Positions 1-5,500 of a stretch of DNA of 5,549 bases are shown here, in pieces. A model generated the notes under the pieces. The model saw only the letters and a list, made by a program, of their open reading frames with translations. It was not told the DNA's origin and made no database searches. Origin of the DNA: Candidatus Adiutrix sp. (lineage in GTDB: Bacteria; Desulfobacterota; Desulfarculia; Adiutricales; Adiutricaceae); contig JAITBV010000121.1 of the NCBI GenBank assembly GCA_031283395.1, forward strand, positions 1-5,549, given 5' to 3'. Within the stretch, counting starts at the first letter, position 1; each line of letters opens with the position of its first letter. Both the position numbers and the translations under genes were made by a program.

Positions 1-413
1 CGGGTCTGCTGGGATTCGAACCTGGTTTGGGAAATGGGCACCGGGCGGTCCATGGCTTCCCGGATGGCCTTGGGGGTCAGCTCGTTGAGGAGCACCCGCT
101 GGTAGCGGTGGCCGGTCCCCAAAGCCTGGGCGATGTGCCAGGCGATGGCCTCCCCCTCGCGGTCCGGGTCGGGCCCCAGATAGATGGTCTCCTTGCCCCG
201 GGCCGCCTTTTTAAGTTCGCTGATGATCTTCTGCTTGCCCTCGATTATCTCGTATTTCGGGGAGAAGCCGTTTTCTATATCCACCCCCAGGTTTTTTTTC
301 GGCAGATCGATCAGGTGGCCCATCGAGGCCTTGACCTCGAAATCGGGGCCCAGGTATTTACCGATGGTCTTCGACTTGGCGGGGGATTCGACTATCAACA
401 GGGACTTGCTCAT
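1..413 (-). CDS. topA: DNA topoisomerase I (type IA), N-terminal part, cut by the window edge
   Basis: TopA relaxes negatively supercoiled DNA in the cytoplasm by cutting one strand through a 5'-phosphotyrosine and passing the other strand. Only 137 complete codons of a usually 700-900 residue protein are visible, and they form the Toprim domain. Seen directly: the N-terminal IVESPAKSKTI motif with Glu9 and Lys13, matching the E. coli active-site positions, and GPDPDREGEAIAWH, supplying the metal-binding D82, D84 and E86. The segment NELTPKAIREA then leads into FESQQTR, which corresponds to the VNAQQARR region of E. coli TopA. The active-site tyrosine and the zinc-ribbon tail lie beyond the left edge. 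The ATG at 413-411 is the family-typical start and overlaps the dprA stop by one base. The only purine-rich stretch (GGAG, 430-427) lies 13 bases upstream, too far for good initiation, so translation is probably coupled to dprA. An A8 run on the coding strand (299-292) spans codons 39-41. Confidence 0.98.
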   Translation of the reverse strand, partial: MSKSLLIVESPAKSKTIGKYLGPDFEVKASMGHLIDLPKKNLGVDIENGFSPKYEIIEGKQKIISELKKAARGKETIYLGPDPDREGEAIAWHIAQALGTGHRYQRVLLNELTPKAIREAMDRPVPISQTRFESQQT

Positions 414-415
414 TA
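411..415 (-). promoter_or_regulatory. TAATG stop-start overlap coupling dprA to topA
   Basis: On the minus strand the dprA stop TAA (415-413) and the topA start ATG (413-411) share one base. No well-spaced Shine-Dalgarno sequence precedes the ATG. This arrangement is typical of termination-reinitiation, so TopA synthesis is likely to depend on ribosomes finishing dprA. The overlap is seen directly; coupling is inferred. Confidence 0.8.
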
Positions 416-1633
416 TTCTGGTGTTTCTCCATGCTCCCGGCGGGTGAAGAGGCCCGCCGGCGATTTGGCTACCCGGCCGGCCAGTTCCAGGTTCAAAAGG
501 ATCACGCTCATTTCCGAGGCCGGTAAACCCGCGGCCCGGCCCAGGGCATCGGCGTCCCTGGGGCCTTCGGCCAAAAGGGCCCAGACGTGGGCTTCGGCAG
601 ACCCCGGCTCCAGGGGCGCCGCTTCCATTGAAACCCTTGCGGGAGCCGCTTTGGACTTGGGGGGCGGCTTTGGCCGCGCCTTACGAGTCCCCATTGAAGC
701 CCCCACCGGAGGCACTGGGAGGGCCGGGCCAGGATCGCCCCGGCCGGCCAAACCCTCCAGGAGGCGGGGCCGGATCTCGGCCAGAACCTCGTCCATGCTC
801 TCCACCAGGGCCGCGCCGGACTTTATGAGGCGGTTACTGCCCAGGGCGTGCCCGGAGCCGGCCGGCCCGGGCAGGGCCATGACCTCGCGGTTCAATTCCA
901 GGCCCAGGCGGGCGGTTATGAGGGCTCCGCTACGCGGGCCGGCCTCCACCACCACCACGGCCAAACTCAGACCGGCCAGCACCCGGTTGCGGCGGGGGAA
1001 ATTGACCGGCCGGGGCGGGCTGGCTGGCGGGAACTCGGAGATCAGGGCCCCGGCCCCGGGGATCCGCTCATATAACTGGGCGTTCTCTTTGGGATAGACC
1101 CAGTCCAGGCCGCAGCCCAGGACGGCCAGGGTCCGCCCGCCGGCCTCCAGGGCCCCCCAGTGGGCTTCGGCGTCAATGCCCCGGGCCAGGCCGCTGATTA
1201 TGGTCAGCCCCCGGGCCGCGCCGTCCCGGCCCAGGGTCCGGGCCGAGGCCAGGCCGGCCGGGGAAGCCTGGCGGGAGCCCACCAGGCCCACGGCCAATTT
1301 ATCCCTTTCTTCCAGAAGGCCCTTGACCCACAGGACCGGAGGCGGGTCGGGAATCTCCGTGAGGCGGACCGGGTAGCCGGGGTCGCCCCAGACCAGTATC
1401 CCAAGGCCCGACTTTTCCGCGGCCTCGAACAGGACGGCCGCCTCTTCCAGGAGACCGGGGCTCAAAAGGCCGGGGAACTTGACTCCGGCCAGGGCCAGGT
1501 CAAAGCCCGAAAAAGCCGCGGCCGCGCCCCCGGCATAGCCCGCCGCCAAATGCCAGGCCGCCGGGTTCTGGTTAAGCCCCAGGTAAAGGGCCAGCCCGGC
1601 CAGCCGTTCCGAAGGTTCATTTTTATTGGTCAA
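413..1633 (-). CDS. dprA: DNA processing protein DprA/Smf
   Basis: DprA binds incoming single-stranded DNA in the cytoplasm and loads RecA on it during natural transformation; it is also widespread in bacteria not known to be competent. From the TTG at 1633 the protein has 406 residues. A poorly conserved N-terminal helical region (about 1-70) is followed by WGDPGYPVRLTEIPDPPPVLW (about 82-102) and the Rossmann-like core. Core motifs are VGSRQAS (118-124), SGLARGIDAEAH (147-158), GCGLDWVYP (173-181), SEFPP (199-203), FPRRNR (212-217), EAGPRSGALITA (230-241) and ALPGP (253-257). A Pro/Ala/Lys/Arg-rich linker (about 290-345) leads to a C-terminal winged-helix domain (about 347-400). The frame stays open to a GTG at 1702 (429 residues). 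I prefer the TTG because the extra 23 residues look unlike DprA and a promoter-like element overlaps the GTG. Neither start has a strong ribosome binding site, so the start is uncertain; the identity is not. Confidence 0.95.
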   Translation of the reverse strand: MTNKNEPSERLAGLALYLGLNQNPAAWHLAAGYAGGAAAAFSGFDLALAGVKFPGLLSPGLLEEAAVLFEAAEKSGLGILVWGDPGYPVRLTEIPDPPPVLWVKGLLEERDKLAVGLVGSRQASPAGLASARTLGRDGAARGLTIISGLARGIDAEAHWGALEAGGRTLAVLGCGLDWVYPKENAQLYERIPGAGALISEFPPASPPRPVNFPRRNRVLAGLSLAVVVVEAGPRSGALITARLGLELNREVMALPGPAGSGHALGSNRLIKSGAALVESMDEVLAEIRPRLLEGLAGRGDPGPALPVPPVGASMGTRKARPKPPPKSKAAPARVSMEAAPLEPGSAEAHVWALLAEGPRDADALGRAAGLPASEMSVILLNLELAGRVAKSPAGLFTRREHGETPE

Positions 1634-1687
1634 AGGCCCACCCCGGCCGCCACCTGTCTCAATTATCCATTCGAACGGCCGAACTAC

Positions 1688-1718
1688 ATTAAATACTCCC
1701 ACCGGAGCCGCCCGTCAA
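1688..1718 (-). promoter_or_regulatory. candidate sigma70-type promoter for dprA-topA
   Basis: On the minus strand TTGACG (1718-1713, 5 of 6 to the -35 consensus) is followed after 19 bases by TTTAAT (1693-1688, 5 of 6 to TATAAT). An overlapping alternative, TATTTA (1695-1690), would have the ideal 17-base spacer but a poorer match. Transcription would begin near 1681, about 50 bases before the TTG start of dprA. The element sits in a small AT-rich island of a GC-rich region. It was predicted by eye only. Confidence 0.45.
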
Positions 1719-1751
1719 GCCCCATTTTTCACGGCCCGGCTCTGGTCAAGC
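1714..1751. repeat. GTCAAGC direct heptamer pair, 31 bases apart
   Basis: GTCAAGC occurs at 1714-1720 and again at 1745-1751 in the divergent dprA/truA region. The first copy covers the dprA -35 element on the minus strand; the second overlaps the proposed truA -35 on the plus strand. The spacing is close to three helical turns, so a protein could bind both copies on one DNA face. A repeat this short can arise by chance. Confidence 0.35.
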
Positions 1752-1771
1752 GGGCCTGCTCCCCATATAAT
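1743..1771 (+). promoter_or_regulatory. candidate sigma70-type promoter for truA, placed for a leaderless transcript
   Basis: A perfect TATAAT lies at 1766-1771, with TGGTCA (1743-1748, 4 of 6 to TTGACA) exactly 17 bases upstream. Only five bases (AGGGC) separate the -10 from the truA ATG at 1777. The usual start point 6-7 bases past the hexamer would therefore fall on or just inside the ATG. The consensus -10 and ideal spacer are seen directly; promoter activity is inferred. Confidence 0.55.
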
Positions 1772-1776
1772 AGGGC

Positions 1777-2520
1777 ATGACCAACTTCAAGATCACCGTG
1801 GAATACGACGGCCGGCCCTTTGCCGGTTGGCAGAGGCAGGGGCCGGAGTCCGGCCCCACTGTGCAGGGGGTGCTGGAAGAGGCCTTAAGCCGCCTCTGCG
1901 GCCACCCCGTGGCCATCCACGGCAGCGGCCGCACGGATGCCGGGGTCCACGCTCGGGGGCAGGTGGCCAGCTTCGTCACGGCCAGCCGCCGCACGGCCCG
2001 GGAAGTGGTCCTGGGAGGCAACGCCCTGCTGCCGCCGGCCGTGGCCATCCTGGCCGCCGAAGAGGCGGCGGCCAACTTTCACGCCCGCTTCAGCGCCCTC
2101 GGCAAGGTCTATGAATATGACTATGCCGTTGGCCCCGTCCGCCGCCCCTTGCGTCACGGCCGGGCCTGGCAGGTGGGGCCGAATCTGGATTGGGGGGAGG
2201 CGGAGCGGGCCCTCCCGGCCCTGGTGGGGGAACATGATTTCCGGGCTTTTATGGCCGCCGGCTCCGAGGTCCAAAGCAGCGTCCGCACCATTTTCGCGGC
2301 TTCTCTCTCCAGCCCCGAGCCGGACTTAAGGCGCCTGACCCTGACCGGGTCCGGCTTTCTGAGGCACATGGTGCGGGCCGTGGCCGGGCTTTTATGGGAA
2401 ATAGGCCGCGGCCGCCTTCCGGCCGCCGCCCTTTCGGAAATCATTCAGGCCGGCGACCGCAACCGGGCCGGCCCCACCGCCCCCCCGGACGGCCTCTGCC
2501 TGGCCCGGGTCCTCTATTAA
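1777..2520 (+). CDS. truA: tRNA pseudouridine(38-40) synthase TruA
   Basis: TruA converts uridines 38, 39 and 40 in the anticodon stem-loop of many tRNAs to pseudouridine. The 247-residue length is normal for a complete bacterial enzyme. Motifs seen in order: KITVEYDGRPFAGWQRQ near the N-terminus (5-21), the catalytic loop GSGRTDAGVHARGQV (49-63) with the aspartate nucleophile at D54, FHARFSALGKVYEYDY (101-116) with the conserved active-site tyrosine probably Y112, DFRAF (154-158), SSVRTI (167-172), GSGFLRHMVR (191-200) and the C-terminal AGPTAPPDGLCL (231-242). The ATG at 1777 fits because family members begin only a few residues before the VEYDG motif. No spaced Shine-Dalgarno sequence precedes it; an AGGG touches the start codon too closely to work. 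A second in-frame TAA (2521-2523) directly follows the stop. The gene stands alone, divergent from dprA and convergent with tamB. Confidence 0.98.
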   Translation: MTNFKITVEYDGRPFAGWQRQGPESGPTVQGVLEEALSRLCGHPVAIHGSGRTDAGVHARGQVASFVTASRRTAREVVLGGNALLPPAVAILAAEEAAANFHARFSALGKVYEYDYAVGPVRRPLRHGRAWQVGPNLDWGEAERALPALVGEHDFRAFMAAGSEVQSSVRTIFAASLSSPEPDLRRLTLTGSGFLRHMVRAVAGLLWEIGRGRLPAAALSEIIQAGDRNRAGPTAPPDGLCLARVLY

Positions 2521-2522
2521 TA
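2515..2522. other. shared palindromic end of two convergent genes
   Basis: TATTAATA is its own reverse complement, so both strands read Tyr-stop across it. truA ends TAT TAA followed by TAA, and the tamB-like gene ends TAT TAA followed by TAG. The two reading frames overlap by four bases (TTAA, 2517-2520), leaving no intergenic space. All of this is visible directly in the sequence. Confidence 0.9.
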
Positions 2523-5500
2523 ATCCTTTTTCCAGCCGAGGCCCACCTGGCTGGACTCCGGGGAACTGCGGGCCTCCAAGGATATGCTGGGGGCGAGTTC
2601 CACTTCCAGTCTCACGGCCGGGCCGCTGCCGCTGTGTTCCACCCCCATATAGATATTGTCGTTTATGTATTTGCCGGCCTCAATGGAAACGGCCTCGTTC
2701 TCCGGCCGCTCGCCGGCGCGGGGGGTGTTTAAGTCGCCGGCCAGGGAGCCGGACAGTTCCGAGACCTGGCGCTCGTTAGGACCGGAAGAGCCGCCCAGGC
2801 GCAGAACGTCCAGACCCAGGGTGCGACGGACGGTCTTTAAAGGGTTTAAACTGTCGCCGCCGAAATTGGTCAGGTCCCTGAGAACGGCGGCCAGTTGCAG
2901 GGTCTCCAGGCGGCTTATGGAGGAAGGGCTTTTGCCGAAGAGCAGCCGGCCGGCCACCTCGTCCTGGCTCAGGGGGGGGCGGCTGGTCAGGGTGATCCGG
3001 GGCTGCCGGGCCGGGCCTTCGATTTTGATGATGGCCGTCAGTTCCGGGCTCTGGTTGGCCAATTCCAGGTCCAAAAAAGGGATGGGATCGCCGGTGAAGG
3101 TGACCTGGCCTCTATCGAAACTGAACTGCCGGTTGAAGACCGGCGGTTCATACCAGCCGCGCACCGGCCTGAGTTCGCCGGTCAGGGCCAGGTGGCGGCC
3201 GGGCGGGCCGGCCACCCGCAGCCAGCCGCGCCATTCGCTTTCCAGGCCGTAGCCGGTGATGTTGAAACGGCCCGGCGCGTTCAGTTTCAAGTCCAGGCGG
3301 AGGGCGCTTTTGGCGGGAACGGCCTCGGCCTGGCCTGGTTCGCTCAAGGGCAGGGTGGCGATGGCGCTTGAGCCCGAAAAAAGGTTCAGGTCCAACTCGC
3401 CATCCTCCAGGGTCAGATCGGAAGAAACGGTCAGATCGTCAAGGGGGCCGGCCAGGGCCAGGGTCCCGCTCAGGGTCAGGCTCAGGTCGTCGCGGCGCAA
3501 GGGTTTAAATGATTTCAAAAATCCTTCGGCTTTTAGAGAAGGGCCGGCCGGGCCGCGTATTTCGCCGGCCAGACGCAATTCCCCCCGGCCCAGGTCCCGC
3601 CCGGCCAGAGTCACCTGGAAGGCCTGGTCCGGCCGGCCCTCGGCGCTGAGATCCAAATCCCTGAGCCAGAGCCCCAGCACCCTGTCCTCGTAGCGCCCCC
3701 CCGTTATCTTAAGGGAGCCGGCCAGGTCGGGCCGGCTGAGGCTCCCGGCCAGATCAAGCCCTACATGGGCCTGACCGGTGAGGACGCGGTCAGGAAAATT
3801 CGCCAGGCTCCACAGGGGTTCCAAAGGGCCGGAGAAATCCAGGCGGCCGGCGAGGGGGCCTTGAAAATCGGGCCGCGGCGGAGCGCCGTCCAGGCCCGGG
3901 GCGAGAGGCAGGCTGAGGTCGATCTTGCCGGACGCCGGCCAGCCGGGCCCGCCGGACAGGGTCCCTTGGGCCGTGAGGGCCTGGTCTTCATTGAAGCGCC
4001 CGCGGCGCTCCAGGCGGCCGGCCAGATCCAGTTCCGGAGTCAGGCGGCCCAGGACCCCGGGGGACAGGCTGGTTTTCAGGCTGAAGTTCCCGGACCAGGC
4101 CCGACCCTTCCGCTCCAGGTCCAGGGCCAGGCTCTGGACCTGGCCCTCGGGCAGGCCGGCCTGGACAAAAAAGTCCAGAAAGCGGCAGGGCAGTTTTTTT
4201 ATTTCTGCCTTAAGGCCCAGTTCCTCGGGACCCAGCTTCGCGGACAGGGTCAACTCCCCGGCTGGAAGCACCCCCGCCTTGACCGGGCTGATTTTCAGCC
4301 CCTCGGCCCAGGAGACGCCCACCGGCGCGGCCAGCTTGAGCCCGGTGGGCCCGGCCTTTAGTTCCAGCCGGGCCACTTCCGCCTTCGCGCGGCCCATATC
4401 GAATTCGCCTCCGGCGGCCAGGTCGAAATCACCTCCGGCGGCCAGGCTCCAAGACCCCCGGCCGTCCCGGGCTTCGGCCTTTAGTTCCCCCCTGGCCCAG
4501 GCCAGGCCGGCGGCCCGCCCCGGCCCCAGGTCCAGACCCAGGTCCAGATCCCGCCGGCCGAAGATATCATCGGCCGAAAGGCTGATAGTGGTTTCGGAAA
4601 GCGTAAGTTCCGGGTTTGAAGCCGGGCCAAGGGCCAGATGGGCCAGCTCGACCAAGAGGTCCCCCTTTTGCCCCTCGGCCATCGCCAAATCCAAAGTCAG
4701 GCTGGCCGGCCCCCCTCGAAGTTCCAGGCCGCTCCGGGCGGCCAGCATATCCCAGTCCGGGTCCCGGCCCATCAAGCGGCCGCGAAGCCCGGGGGCCCCA
4801 CCAGTGAAGTTTATATCCAGGTTTCCGGCCAGGGCCAGCCCGGGTGCCTGAATTTTTAAATTTTCCAGGGCCAGGGTCCCCCGGGAACTCTCTTCGGCGC
4901 TTTCCGGCAACGCCCGGTCATCGGGCGGCAAAAAGCGCCAGTCGGCCTTAAGGTCCAGGGGGCCGCCAGGGCCGCTTTCGGCCTGGAACGCCAGCCGGCC
5001 GGAAAGTTCAGAATTCACCTCCCCGGAGAGGACCAGGCCCGACCAGGCCCCCTGGGGCGAGGTCAGGCCGGGGCTCCGGGCTTCCACCTGGGCGGCCAGA
5101 AACTCCGAGGGACGCCCGCCCCCCCGGATACCGGCTTCCAGGGGGCCGGACCAGTCCGGCAGCCACCGGGCCAGGTCATCCAGCCGGGCCTCCAGATCCA
5201 GGCTGATTTCTCCCCCGCCCGGGCCGGGCTTCCAGGCTCCCCGGCCGGACAAGCTCACTGCGGATGTTATGATTTCCAGGCTCTTCAAGTTAAAGCCTCC
5301 CTGGCGCCAAGCCAGTCCGGCCGCTTGAACATCCAGGTTTTCCAAGTCGAAGTGCCCGCGGCGCTCCAGGCGGCCGCGGGTCAAGGCCAGTTCATCCAAC
5401 CGCAGACGCCGCAGCCAGCCGGGGAGAAACAGATCTTCCTCCCGGCTGTCCGCCCGCTCGTCCGGCGGGGACAGGACCAGAGTCGGCCCGGCCAGGCGGA

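Noticed and set aside
1..25. tRNA 3' end on the minus strand, because it reads GGTTCGAATCCC like a T-arm
   Set aside because: Only three of the five T-stem pairs form around the TTCGAAT loop, and the bases sit in frame inside topA, encoding TRFESQQT at a conserved TopA position.
27..1097. 356-codon open frame on the plus strand
   Set aside because: It lies antisense to topA and dprA, whose family motifs are unmistakable. The translation is low-complexity Arg/Pro/Gly sequence of the kind GC-rich antisense frames give, and I recognise no domain.
1160..1780. 206-codon open frame on the plus strand crossing the divergent promoter region
   Set aside because: It is antisense to dprA, has a Gly/Arg/Gln-rich shadow composition, and runs through both predicted promoters into the truA start.
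2520..2560. Bidirectional intrinsic terminator between truA and tamB
   Set aside because: A stem exists, but the T-run precedes it on the plus strand and becomes A residues after it on the minus strand, so neither transcript has stem followed by U-run.
3925..4851. 308-codon open frame on the plus strand
   Set aside because: It is antisense to tamB with a Ser/Pro/Arg-rich composition typical of a reverse frame; no motif or start signal supports it.
2517..5399. Treating the TTG at 5399 as the start of a complete 960-residue TamB
   Set aside because: The frame continues open for 50 more codons to the window edge, with sequence such as LPGWLRRLRLDEL that fits TamB. The gene is cut, not started, here.
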